This document shows positions 1-8,373 of a stretch of DNA of 64,000 bases, in pieces. The stretch's first letter is position 1, and the number at the start of each line of letters is the position of its first letter. The stretch is from DATARN01 sp963851105 (GTDB lineage Bacteria > Actinomycetota > Acidimicrobiia > Acidimicrobiales > Palsa-688). Below the pieces are notes generated by a model. That model worked only from the letters and a program-made list of their open reading frames with translations. It did not search any database and was not told the DNA's origin. The translations under genes were made by a program, and so were the position numbers. Where the stretch lies: NCBI GenBank assembly GCA_963851105.1, contig CAWKNP010000008.1, positions 496,001 to 560,000 on the forward strand. Reading direction: 5' to 3'.

Positions 1-192
1 GTCGGCGCCCCGTCGTCGGCCACCGGAGCTGCCTGGGTGATGGCGGTCCCCGACGACGAGTTGAACCCGGGACGCGTCGGGTTCGTGGCCCGCACGTCGG
101 CGCTGCGTTTCACCGCCTCGGAGGTTGCCCGCGCCGAGGCGCTGATGACGGTGTGTTACCGGCTGACGGCCAGCGCCGCGGGCCACGCCTGA
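1..192 (+). CDS. C-terminal end of an unidentified protein (5' truncated)
   Basis: An open frame enters from the left edge and runs 63 codons to a TGA. The visible tail includes the stretches AAWVMAVPDDELNPG and TASEVARAEALMTVCYRL, and ends GHA. The composition is that of a normal GC-rich coding frame and the stop is followed by a short non-coding spacer, so I take it as a real gene end. I do not recognise the family: no catalytic motif, membrane segment or repeat is visible in this fragment. The gene reads in the same direction as the glucokinase that follows about 100 bases later, but nothing shows they are co-transcribed. Confidence 0.5.
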   Translation, partial: VGAPSSATGAAWVMAVPDDELNPGRVGFVARTSALRFTASEVARAEALMTVCYRLTASAAGHA

Positions 193-292
193 CCGCTGTC
201 GCACCGCAGGAGATCATCACACGGGCGGGCCTCAAGCCTCGTTGCGCCGGTTAGAAGGTCGGGGATCGCCTCGTCGGGATAGTGTCAGCGCG

Positions 293-1075
293 GTGGCAGC
301 CGACCCGTCGTCCCCAACGCCCGGTCAGGTTGCGGGCCCAAACACCCTGGCCATCGATGTCGGCGGTACCGGCGTCAAGGCATCGGTGCTCGATGCCACC
401 GGGCAGCTTGAACACGAGCGGATCCGGGTGCCGACGCCGTATCCGCTGACGCCGCAGATCCTGATCACCACGATCGACGGACTCGTCCGTTCTCTGCCCG
501 CGTTCGACCGCATCTCCCTCGGATTTCCCGGGATGGTGCGCGACGGCAAGATTCTGACCGCGCCTCATTTTCTCAGCACCGCCGGAGCCGACGGCAAACC
601 GGAGCCCCAATTGGTGGCCGCCTGGAACGCCTTCGACCTGCAGTCGGCGCTGACGACCGCCTTCGCCAAGCCCGCCAAGGTGGCCAATGACGCCGACCTG
701 CAGGGCGCCGCGGTGGTCACGGGTGAGGGACTCGAGCTGGTCGCGACCCTGGGCACAGGGGTCGGGACGGGGCTGTTCTACAAAGGGCAGCTGTGCCCGC
801 ATCTGGAGCTGGCCCAGCACCCGTTCAAGGGCAGCAAGACCTACAACCAGTACCTCGGTGACGCCGCCCGCCAGAAGCTGGGCAACGCCAAATGGAACAA
901 GCGGGTCCGGCGCATGATTGCCACCCTCGACATCCTGCTGCGCTGGGACCACCTCTACCTGGGCGGTGGCAACGCGGCCCGGGTCAAGGGCTCGTTGCCC
1001 GACCGGGTGTCGGTGATCGACAACGACGCGGGCATACTCGGGGGCATCCGCCTCTGGGACCGCGACGTGCTCTAG
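293..1075 (+). CDS. ppgK: Polyphosphate glucokinase-like ROK-family kinase
   Basis: Predicted to phosphorylate glucose to glucose 6-phosphate with polyphosphate (and possibly ATP) as donor, in the cytosol. The 260-residue length fits PpgK. The N-terminal phosphate motif DVGGTGVK lies near residues 22-29. ANDADLQG and the glycine-rich LGTGVGTG (about 153-160) follow, and LELAQHPF matches the PpgK-type region after the second phosphate loop. YLGGGNA near the end is the usual ROK adenosine-side segment. I chose GTG at 293, which starts about 20 residues before the first conserved strand; a TTG at 242 would add 17 residues of poor-looking sequence. No clear ribosome site supports either start. 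The family call is strong; donor preference is inferred from family resemblance. Confidence 0.85.
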   Translation: MAADPSSPTPGQVAGPNTLAIDVGGTGVKASVLDATGQLEHERIRVPTPYPLTPQILITTIDGLVRSLPAFDRISLGFPGMVRDGKILTAPHFLSTAGADGKPEPQLVAAWNAFDLQSALTTAFAKPAKVANDADLQGAAVVTGEGLELVATLGTGVGTGLFYKGQLCPHLELAQHPFKGSKTYNQYLGDAARQKLGNAKWNKRVRRMIATLDILLRWDHLYLGGGNAARVKGSLPDRVSVIDNDAGILGGIRLWDRDVL

Positions 1076-1130
1076 CCCGACGGGCGCAACGGCTTCACCT
1101 GGCTCAGCGGGCTCGGCGGGCTCGGCGGGC

Positions 1131-3173
1131 TCAGCGCCGCCGGACCGTGATGATGTAGACCTCGCCGTCGGCCAGGGCGGCGAGCGGCACCTTGACCACG
1201 CCCGCGCTCACCGCCAGCGCGCCCTGGAACATGGTCACGGGCACCGCCGCCCCCCACCCCGGGGGCACCTGAACGACCGACACGACGGCCTGGCTGCCCG
1301 CGCCGCCTGGTAGGTGGATGGCCACGACGGCGGGCTCCGGCGCCGGAACGACCGCGGCGCGCCGGGGACAACTGGCGTTCATCGCCGGCAGGCAGGTGAC
1401 ATCGCGACCAACCATGGCCGTCACCTGGCCTGACGCGTCGTTGCGGGCCGCCAGCACGGCGACCGCGGCATCGCTGGCGCTGGCCGCCACCAGGTGGCCG
1501 GTCATGCGGGCGTAAGTGGCGTAGACGAGGTAGTTGGCTCGCGGCGTCGAGCCGTCGGCGAGGAGCAAGCCGTCGAGCGTCGGGGCGGCACAGTCATCGA
1601 CGGGCGCGCCGCTCGGGCTCTGTTCCGCCCAGCAAGAACGGCCGGCACGGTCGAGGCCGGCGCGCTCGAGCGCCGTGATGGTACCGAGGGTCCACCCCGG
1701 GATGGCGTAGTCCATCCTGTGCCCGTACTCGTTCACCCAAACCTCGGGCGCCCCGAGGCCGGGTCGTTCGGCGATGAGCCGCCGCACTTCGGCCACGTGA
1801 TCGATGACCGCCTCCGGCAGGCTGTTGAAGTCCCGTGGCCGGGGACCGAGGTCGTCGTCGATTTCGTGCCAGGTGACCGCCGCGAAGTGCATGTTGTTGC
1901 GGGCCGCGAAGTCCAAGAACGTGACCAAGTCGGGCTCGTTGCTGTCGTACTCCCCGGGATAGTCGCTGAAGTGCGACAGGCTCGGGCCGACGATCGCAGC
2001 GCTCGGGTCGGCCGCGGTGATGGCGCGGTACGCAACCCGGAATTGCTCCAGGTAGTCGGCGGGGGTGGCGGCGGCGAAATCGGCGGCGCTGAAGTAGCCG
2101 GTGCCGCCCGGCTCGTTCTGGATCTCCCAGTACGAAACACGGTGGCCGGAGGCGTTGATCGACCTGATGGTGGCCGTGACCCACCGGCCATAGCCGGCGA
2201 AGTCCGACCACGGGGTCTTGGCCCCGGTCCCGGGGTCGGTTTCGGCATCCCAGAGGTTGGACAGCAGCAGCGTGGTCTGGGCGCCGCTTGCCACCGCGAC
2301 ATCCCACGACGACCAATCGAGGGTGCCGGTGGCCGGCTGGTAGTTGGGCGCGCCCCGCCAGGCCGAGGGCGTGAGGGCCTGGAGGCGGGCGGCCATGTCG
2401 CCGACGGGGTACAAGGAGTTGAGGAAACCCATCGCCCGCTGCCGCGCCGGGCCGGTCGCGGTGGCGGCGTCGATGGCGACGCAGGCGGCCACCGTGGGAC
2501 AGGGGTTGCGGAGCTCGACCGAGGCCGATTCGGTGGCTGCCCCTTCGCCGACGGCGTTGACGGGCGCGATCCGAACCCCATAGTGGTGCCCGTAGAGAAG
2601 GCCCCGGATGGTGGCGGTGGTGCACTCCGCCTGACAGGTCAGGTAGCCGGTATACGCCGGCCCGTCATAGAGCTGCACGATGGCCCCGGTAGCGGCCACC
2701 CCGCCGGCCGCCGGTGTCCAGCGCACCTCGATGGCATTGGTCGTCGTCAGCTGGCGGACCGACACGGCGTCGGGGGCGTTGGGAGGCTGATCGGCCAGCA
2801 CGGTTACGGGACCTGACATGGCGCTGGCGGCGTGCGGCGCCGTCGCCACGACCACTCGGTACCGCCCACCGGGGGCGAGGCCGCCGACAACCGCCGAGCG
2901 CGTCGGAGTCTGTGCCGTCGCAACCGTCGCCCTGCCGTCGAGGGTCACGACCCGAACCTGGTAGCTGAGCGGAGCCGGGCCGTGCCGGGGCGGCTGCCAG
3001 TGCGCCACGATCGCCTGGCGGGCGGCGGACTGTACGACGAGGGCGGTGACCGCCGCCGACTGCACGTCGGTTCCCCGGTCGGGTGTGATAAGCCGCCCGG
3101 TGCCATCCCACCACAGAAGCGAAGCCACCACGGCCAGCACTGTCACCAGCACCGTGGTCCGGATGGGCCTCAC
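1131..3173 (-). CDS. Secreted or membrane-anchored protein with FnIII repeats and a clan GH-A glycosidase-like domain
   Basis: Probably an extracytoplasmic glycoside hydrolase. A hydrophobic N-terminal segment (about residues 8-25) acts as a signal or anchor. Two fibronectin type III-like domains follow (about 40-125 and 130-220), then a TIM-barrel-like region (about 240-560) and a beta-rich tail. Two clan GH-A signatures are visible. IQNEPG carries E354 as candidate acid/base, and WVNEYG carries E482 as candidate nucleophile; both resemble GH39/GH5-type enzymes. The gene starts eight bases after the ABC permease stop on the same strand, so it is probably the last gene of that unit and may act on a surface glycan. 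The fold class is fairly secure; the substrate is unknown. Confidence 0.7.
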   Translation of the reverse strand: MRPIRTTVLVTVLAVVASLLWWDGTGRLITPDRGTDVQSAAVTALVVQSAARQAIVAHWQPPRHGPAPLSYQVRVVTLDGRATVATAQTPTRSAVVGGLAPGGRYRVVVATAPHAASAMSGPVTVLADQPPNAPDAVSVRQLTTTNAIEVRWTPAAGGVAATGAIVQLYDGPAYTGYLTCQAECTTATIRGLLYGHHYGVRIAPVNAVGEGAATESASVELRNPCPTVAACVAIDAATATGPARQRAMGFLNSLYPVGDMAARLQALTPSAWRGAPNYQPATGTLDWSSWDVAVASGAQTTLLLSNLWDAETDPGTGAKTPWSDFAGYGRWVTATIRSINASGHRVSYWEIQNEPGGTGYFSAADFAAATPADYLEQFRVAYRAITAADPSAAIVGPSLSHFSDYPGEYDSNEPDLVTFLDFAARNNMHFAAVTWHEIDDDLGPRPRDFNSLPEAVIDHVAEVRRLIAERPGLGAPEVWVNEYGHRMDYAIPGWTLGTITALERAGLDRAGRSCWAEQSPSGAPVDDCAAPTLDGLLLADGSTPRANYLVYATYARMTGHLVAASASDAAVAVLAARNDASGQVTAMVGRDVTCLPAMNASCPRRAAVVPAPEPAVVAIHLPGGAGSQAVVSVVQVPPGWGAAVPVTMFQGALAVSAGVVKVPLAALADGEVYIITVRRR

Positions 3174-3181
3174 CGGCGACG

Positions 3182-3982
3182 TTATGCCAGTACGTCCTTG
3201 GTGGTGAATCGGGCCCAGGCGGCCGCCCCGAACACCGCCATGTACGCCAGTTGCAGCGACAGGTCATGGACGATCGAGGTCCATGCGATTGGGTCGCGCA
3301 ACAGATCGCCGAACGCGAACCATCCGTGGGTGAAAAGCCACGGGTGGATGGCCCGCACCTGGGGCACGCCTTCGAGCACCGCGCTCAGGACGGCGAAACC
3401 GACGGTGGCCGCCATGGCCCCCACGGGAACGTCGGTGAGCGTCGAGATGAACAAACCGATGGCGGCCATCCCGAACAGCGATGCGCCGACCACCAGCGCG
3501 GCGAGCAGCGTCCGTTCGACGCCGGCGCTGAGCGAAAGCGTCGTCCCCGACAGCGTGGTGACACGACCGAGCGGGAAAAGGATCGCTCCCGCGATCAGCC
3601 CGCCCGCGGCGACGGCCAGCGCCGCCGCCAGGCAGTAGGCGGCGGTGGTCGCCGCCTTGATCAACAACAGGCGGGATCTACCGGTTGGCCGAACAAGCAG
3701 GTAGCGCAGCGTCCCGAGACTGGCCTCGCCGGCGATCGTGTCGCCCGCGACGACCGCCACGGTGAGGGGAAGGAAGAACGGGACCGTCACGGTGAGCCCG
3801 GCCAGCGCGGCAAACATCCCGTTGCGGGTCACCGAGTCGAGAAACGTCGGCCCCTCCCCCGCCGATGGGCCGCCGGAAATGGACACGAGGAATGCCAGCA
3901 GGGCCGGGATGGCGGCCAGTACCAGCAGTAGTGCCTTGACCCGCCGGCGGCGGAACTGGGTGACCAGCTCAGCGCGCCACAT
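3182..3982 (-). CDS. ABC-2 type transporter permease
   Basis: A 266-residue integral membrane protein with about six hydrophobic segments, starting with ALLLVLAAIPALLAFLV near residues 17-33. It has the usual ABC-2 layout: an N-terminal helix, a large loop, then paired helices. A positively charged cytoplasmic start (WRAELVTQFRRRRVK) is typical of this family. The start overlaps the end of the ATPase gene by 14 bases, so the two are almost surely translated together and form one exporter. The substrate cannot be read from sequence. The neighbouring LolA/RseB-like protein and the secreted glycosidase suggest a cell-envelope function, which is inference. Confidence 0.85.
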   Translation of the reverse strand: MWRAELVTQFRRRRVKALLLVLAAIPALLAFLVSISGGPSAGEGPTFLDSVTRNGMFAALAGLTVTVPFFLPLTVAVVAGDTIAGEASLGTLRYLLVRPTGRSRLLLIKAATTAAYCLAAALAVAAGGLIAGAILFPLGRVTTLSGTTLSLSAGVERTLLAALVVGASLFGMAAIGLFISTLTDVPVGAMAATVGFAVLSAVLEGVPQVRAIHPWLFTHGWFAFGDLLRDPIAWTSIVHDLSLQLAYMAVFGAAAWARFTTKDVLA

Positions 3983-4919
3983 CGAAACCCTCGCCCGTCA
4001 GTGCCACGAACGTGTCCTCCAGGCTCGGTCGGATCGTCGCCAGGCTGCGGACACCGACGCCCGCTTCGACCAGCGCCCGGCAGCAGTCCTCGGGCAGCTG
4101 CGCGTCGAGTCGGCCGGTGACCTCCTCGCCCCTGACCGCAATCTCCGTCAGGCCCATCCGCTCGAGGACGGCGGCCGCCATAGTCGCCTGGGCCGTTCCC
4201 ACCGCCAGGCGCCGGGCCCCCGACGCCTGCAGGTCGGCGATGGTCGACTGGGCCAGAATTTTCCCCAGCGACATGACCGCCACGTGCGTGCAGACCTGCT
4301 CGACCTCGGACAGCAGATGGCTCGAGAGGAAGACCGTGGTGCCGTCGTGCGCCAACTCCTGGATCAGGTGGCGGATCTCCCGGGTGCCCTGGGGATCCAT
4401 GCCGTTGGTCGGCTCGTCGAGGACCAGCAATTTCCGGGGCTGCAGCAGGGCCGAGGCCAGTCCCAGGCGCTGGCGCATGCCCAGCGAGTAAGCCTTGTAC
4501 TTCTTGCCCGCGGCCGCGGTCAGGCCAACACGAGCCAGGGCTTGTTCGACGCGGCGGGGGCGGGTGCTGCGGTCGCCGTCGGGGCCCGCGGCGTCATAGC
4601 GCCCCAGGTTCTGGGCGCCGGTCAGCCAAGGGTAAAACGCCGGCCCCTCGATAAGGGCGCCGACGTCGGGGAGGATCTGGCCCGCGGCGTGGGGCATCGG
4701 CTGGCCGAACAGCTTCCACGTGCCCGCGGTCGGGTTGAGGAGGCCGAGCAGGACGCGGATGGTCGTCGTCTTCCCCGAGCCGTTCGGTCCGAGGAACCCA
4801 AAGACCGACCCGACGGGGACGCTCAGGTCGATCCCGTCGACCGCGGGCACCTTGGCGAAATGCTTGCGTAAACCCGACGTCTCGATGGCCGGGACCTCGG
4901 CCCCGGTGGGGCCGCCCAC
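3969..4919 (-). CDS. ABC transporter ATP-binding protein
   Basis: A 316-residue nucleotide-binding subunit. The Walker A motif GPNGSGKT is near residue 45. The signature region reads YSLGMRQRLGLA, Walker B is LLVLDEPTNGMDP, and the switch histidine is in FLSSH. The remaining C-terminal 90 residues form the extension common in drug and antibiotic exporter ATPases of the CcmA/DrrA type. The start is GTG, five bases after the stop of the LolA-like gene, and the end overlaps the permease start. The three genes therefore form an operon. The system is most likely an exporter; what it moves is not known. Confidence 0.9.
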   Translation of the reverse strand: MGGPTGAEVPAIETSGLRKHFAKVPAVDGIDLSVPVGSVFGFLGPNGSGKTTTIRVLLGLLNPTAGTWKLFGQPMPHAAGQILPDVGALIEGPAFYPWLTGAQNLGRYDAAGPDGDRSTRPRRVEQALARVGLTAAAGKKYKAYSLGMRQRLGLASALLQPRKLLVLDEPTNGMDPQGTREIRHLIQELAHDGTTVFLSSHLLSEVEQVCTHVAVMSLGKILAQSTIADLQASGARRLAVGTAQATMAAAVLERMGLTEIAVRGEEVTGRLDAQLPEDCCRALVEAGVGVRSLATIRPSLEDTFVALTGEGFDVAR

Positions 4920-4924
4920 GACTG

Positions 4925-6052
4925 TCAGTGGGCCGAAGCGACGGCGGCTTCGAGGGCTCCGACGGTGACTGCGCCGACGGCCACTCGGCCGTCGTCGAGC
5001 ACCAGCACGTTGACCAGGGAGGTTCCGATGAGCCTGCCGCTGCCGAAGCTTCCCGAGACCGGCGAGGCCGCCTTGAGGTAGTCGGCGGCCTGCTTGGGGA
5101 TCTGCACGTTGCGGAAGATGGCGACGGTGGCCCAGTCCTGGCCGACCATGGTCGGCTGGCCGGTGTCAGTTGTTGTACCGGCGGCCGCCTTGGTGTCGGC
5201 CGTCGGCGCGCTGGGGTGGGACCCGCCCAGGGCCTTGGTGGTGACCGTGGAGCCCGGGGGCGGGGTGAAGGTGAAGCGCGACGCGGCCGGCTTGCTGTAG
5301 TCGAGGTGGCTGAACCCCAGGTCGACGGCGGCGGCCTTCTGGCCCTTGGCGAAGGTCTGCACCTCGAGGGGCATGCCGGTCACGCTGTCGATGGTGATCA
5401 CGACATGGTCAACGGTGGACACGCCGGCCCGGGGCGTCAACACCAGCTGGTAGGCGGTCTGGCCGGCGACGCGTACCGAGGCGCCGATCGTGGCCTTGGT
5501 CGTCGGGTCGATGTGGGCCAGCAGGTCATCGGCCACCTGCTGCGGCGTCTTCACGGCCTCGGTGGGGTCCGGCGCTGCCGCCTGGGCGCTGGCGCCGGCC
5601 GGACCGGTTTCGGCCGGCAGGGTGTAGTGGACCACTTTCTTGCTGGTGCTGTCCCAGGTCCAGATGTCTTGACCGTGGTGGACGATGTCCACTTCGGCCA
5701 TGTCCAGCACGATGGCGACGCGAGCCGAGCCGGGCGCCGCGAACCACACCCGCGCCTGGTGGGCCCCCGACAACAGGTCGGTCGGGCTGAACGACTGCCC
5801 GTGGCCGCCGCCGGCGGCGCCCGCCAAGGCGCTCAGATCGGGAATGCCCAGGTTCGTGCTCAGGTTCAGGGTGCCTGAGAAGGCGGAAATCTTGGCCTGC
5901 TGCGCCTTCACGATCAGCTGCGCCGGCGTGAGGCGCGGCAAGGTCGGGGAATCGGCGGCCGACAAGCCCGGGACGGCGACGATCATCCCGATGACGGCGG
6001 CCACGAGAACGGGAGCCGACCAGCGCAGGCGGCGGGTGCGGGCAGTTGCCAT
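4925..6052 (-). CDS. LolA/RseB-like extracytoplasmic protein (MucB/RseB N-terminal type)
   Basis: A 375-residue protein with a classic signal peptide (SAPVLVAAVIGMIVAVPGL, cleavage near residue 30). The rest is beta-rich sequence resembling the LolA/RseB fold seen in actinobacterial proteins annotated as outer membrane lipoprotein carrier or sigma-E regulatory proteins. Recognisable stretches are VWFAAPGSARVAI, DIWTWDSTSKKVVHY and SVTGMPLEVQTFAKG. In actinobacteria this family is often found directly upstream of an ABC ATPase and permease, as here. It probably binds a lipid or lipidated substrate outside the membrane, or senses envelope state. The fold assignment is moderate; its role with the exporter is inferred from position only. 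Confidence 0.7.
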   Translation of the reverse strand: MATARTRRLRWSAPVLVAAVIGMIVAVPGLSAADSPTLPRLTPAQLIVKAQQAKISAFSGTLNLSTNLGIPDLSALAGAAGGGHGQSFSPTDLLSGAHQARVWFAAPGSARVAIVLDMAEVDIVHHGQDIWTWDSTSKKVVHYTLPAETGPAGASAQAAAPDPTEAVKTPQQVADDLLAHIDPTTKATIGASVRVAGQTAYQLVLTPRAGVSTVDHVVITIDSVTGMPLEVQTFAKGQKAAAVDLGFSHLDYSKPAASRFTFTPPPGSTVTTKALGGSHPSAPTADTKAAAGTTTDTGQPTMVGQDWATVAIFRNVQIPKQAADYLKAASPVSGSFGSGRLIGTSLVNVLVLDDGRVAVGAVTVGALEAAVASAH

Positions 6053-6150
6053 GGCCTCTAGCGTACGGCCGCCAACCTGCTAGTGGGTTGTCACCCCACC
6101 CATCAAATCCCTCGTTTGCTGACCGGTGTCGAGGGCGGCGGAGCCGGCGG

Positions 6151-6993
6151 TCACCGGCGGTGACGGAGCGATCGGGCCCATTGCCGCACACCTTGGCCCG
6201 TGCCCGAGGCCGACGACGCCTCCCCCGGCGCCGCTTGGAGGCGTTCGGCCCGCAACACCTCGCTCTCGGTGTCGTCCAGCGCGGCGAGGGGCCCCGTCAC
6301 CATCTCGAGCAGGCGGTCGGCCAGGACGGGATTGCGGGCCAGGACCGGCCCGTGCATGTAGGTCGCCCACACCCGGCCGTTGACGGCTCCGTCGGTGAGT
6401 GCCGCTGGGGGGCCGGCGGGACCCGAAGTGGGATCGGCGTCGGCGGAACCGTTACCCACGCCGCTGCGGACCCGCCCGAGGGGTTGGGATCCGGGACCGA
6501 GGATGGTGACGCCACCGTGGTTCTCGTAGCCCGTCAAGGGCGGGAGATCCGTCTTGGCGTCCGGGTCGACGACCAACTCACCGACGGCGCGGCGGCCTCG
6601 CCCCCGCACGGTGACGCAGTCGAGCAACCCGAGGCCCGGCTGCTCGACGCCGTCGGGGCCCACAAATGTCCGCCCCAGGATCTGCAGCCCCGCGCACACC
6701 GCCAGGACGACGGCGCCCCGCTCGACGGCGCGGTGGAGCGAACGCTGGTCATTGAGCTCACGGGCGGCCAGTGACTGGGGCAGGTCTTCTCCCCCGCCGA
6801 TGACATACAGGTCACAGGAGTCCGGTACGACTCCGCCCGCGTTGATCTCGACGACCTCGGCGCTCCGGCCCCGCCGGCGCAGTCGCTGGGCCAGGATGGT
6901 GGCGTTGCCGGAGTCACCGTAGGTCCCGAGGAGGTCGGGGAACACCAGGGCCACCCGGAGGGCCGAGGGTCCCGCGGCCGATTCAACCACCAT
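6151..6993 (-). CDS. gatD: Lipid II isoglutaminyl synthase, glutamine amidotransferase subunit
   Basis: Supplies ammonia from glutamine so that MurT can amidate the D-glutamate of lipid II. The 280-residue class I glutamine amidotransferase-like protein has the nucleophile C100 in AVCAGLQILG. H214 in ATYMHGPVLARNP is the likely second catalytic residue. FPDLLGTYGDSGNATILAQR near residues 18-37 is typical of GatD/CobQ-like proteins. The ATG lies inside the end of murT: its first bases overlap the murT stop by 11 nucleotides, so the two subunits are translationally coupled. The C-terminal 30 residues look variable. A GTCACC/GGTGAC inverted repeat sits over the stop codon and might form a weak hairpin. 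Confidence 0.9.
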   Translation of the reverse strand: MVVESAAGPSALRVALVFPDLLGTYGDSGNATILAQRLRRRGRSAEVVEINAGGVVPDSCDLYVIGGGEDLPQSLAARELNDQRSLHRAVERGAVVLAVCAGLQILGRTFVGPDGVEQPGLGLLDCVTVRGRGRRAVGELVVDPDAKTDLPPLTGYENHGGVTILGPGSQPLGRVRSGVGNGSADADPTSGPAGPPAALTDGAVNGRVWATYMHGPVLARNPVLADRLLEMVTGPLAALDDTESEVLRAERLQAAPGEASSASGTGQGVRQWARSLRHRR

Positions 6994-8335
6994 GGGCCAG
7001 GCGGTTCGTGATGGCCTGGAACGACGTGTAGTTGGCGACCACGTCGACCGGCGACGTGCCGGCGGTGGCGCCGGCGTCGGTGATGGCCTGGAGGGCGTCG
7101 GGCTGGCGGCGGTGCTCGACGTCGGCGTAGCCGAGGCGCACCGCGAGGTCGGCACTGCGCTCGCCGGTCGCCACCACCAGGCGGCCTTGGAGCCGCTCGA
7201 AGGGGACGTCCCAGAGCCACGAAGGATCCTTGCCGTCGGCGATGCGGGCATTGATGGCGATGACCACCGGGGTCGGCGGCGGCGAGAGCAGGTCGAAGGT
7301 CTCCAGCCAGCCGGCGGGGTTCTTGGCGAGGAGGAGACGGGCCCGGGTGGCGCCGACGGAGACGACCCGGTACCGGCCAGCCACCTCCGAGGTGGCGGCC
7401 ATGGCCGCCATCGCCTCGGCGCGGCCGACGCCCAAGTGGCTGGCGGCGGACATGGCCATGGCGGCGTTGGCCTGGTTGCACCGGCCCGGCAGGGCCAGAT
7501 CGACCGCGACCCGCTCCCCGTCGCCAAAAACGACCTCGTTTCCCTCAAGCCAGACGTCGAGCTCGCTTCGCCGGAACTCGCACTGCGAGCAGGCCCATGC
7601 GCCGCCCACGTCGCCGGGGAAGTGGATCCGGCCCCCGCAATTGGGGCAACCGGCGGCATCGGCGGTCCAGCGCTGCCCGGCACCGACCCAGGTGACCGAC
7701 GCCGCCGCATGGGCGGCCCACGCCACGAGGGGATCGTCGGCGTTGGCGACGACATGGGGCGGCGCGACCCCCAACGCGCCGGCCCGGGGGCGCTGCGCCA
7801 ACGTTTCGCGCCACGACGCCGAGAGGCGCCGGACCTCGTTGTTGCGGTCCAGCTGATCCCGGCTGAGATTGAGGAGAACGACGACCGCGGGGTCGGTGGC
7901 CGCCAGGGCGCGGCCGAGCCAGGCTTCGTCGACCTCGAGGGCGGCCAGGCGGGCCTCGGGTGGCGCCGCCGCCAGGGCGGCGGTGATGCCAGGCAGCAGG
8001 TTGGCGCCGAGGGCGTTGGATACCACCGGGCCGCGGCGCGACAGGCCGGCGGAGAGCAGGCTGGTGGTCGTCGTCTTGCCGTTGGTCCCGCTCACCAGTG
8101 CCACCTGGCGGCCCCGGGCCAGCTGGCGCAGCGAGGTGGGATCGATGGCGAGGATGGCCCGCCCGCCGATCACCGAGCCGGTGCCCCGGCCGAGGCGGCG
8201 GGACAGCGCGCCCACTGCGGTTCCCACACCGGCGGCCAGCCGGGTCCGAGGTGGCAGGCGGTGAACGCCGGCGGGGCTGTCCAGGCTGTTGACCACGGGT
8301 GCCCGCAGGTTACTGGACGCGTCCTCGGCGACCAT
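6983..8335 (-). CDS. murT: Lipid II isoglutaminyl synthase, Mur ligase subunit
   Basis: Activates the D-Glu carboxylate of lipid II with ATP, for amidation by GatD ammonia. The ATP loop is SGTNGKTTTT near residue 82. A four-cysteine zinc ribbon (CPNCGG and CSQCEF, about 205-228) is inserted in the Mur ligase middle domain, a hallmark of MurT. The C-terminal region corresponds to the MurT-specific DUF1727 segment. I chose the ATG at 8335, which leaves a 38-base divergent gap to the AI-2E permease gene and gives a family-like length of 450. An upstream ATG at 8392 would add 19 unlikely residues and run into the neighbouring gene. It forms a two-gene unit with gatD. Confidence 0.92.
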   Translation of the reverse strand: MVAEDASSNLRAPVVNSLDSPAGVHRLPPRTRLAAGVGTAVGALSRRLGRGTGSVIGGRAILAIDPTSLRQLARGRQVALVSGTNGKTTTTSLLSAGLSRRGPVVSNALGANLLPGITAALAAAPPEARLAALEVDEAWLGRALAATDPAVVVLLNLSRDQLDRNNEVRRLSASWRETLAQRPRAGALGVAPPHVVANADDPLVAWAAHAAASVTWVGAGQRWTADAAGCPNCGGRIHFPGDVGGAWACSQCEFRRSELDVWLEGNEVVFGDGERVAVDLALPGRCNQANAAMAMSAASHLGVGRAEAMAAMAATSEVAGRYRVVSVGATRARLLLAKNPAGWLETFDLLSPPPTPVVIAINARIADGKDPSWLWDVPFERLQGRLVVATGERSADLAVRLGYADVEHRRQPDALQAITDAGATAGTSPVDVVANYTSFQAITNRLAHGG

Positions 8336-8373
8336 CGAGGTGGCAAGCTGGGGGCCGACGAAAAGGGGGGGGG

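Noticed and set aside
1494..2816. Long open frame on the + strand opposite the FnIII/glycosidase gene
   Set aside because: Product is Gly/Arg/Val-rich with no domain, and the minus-strand frame has a signal, FnIII folds and two catalytic glutamates. It is a GC-bias shadow.
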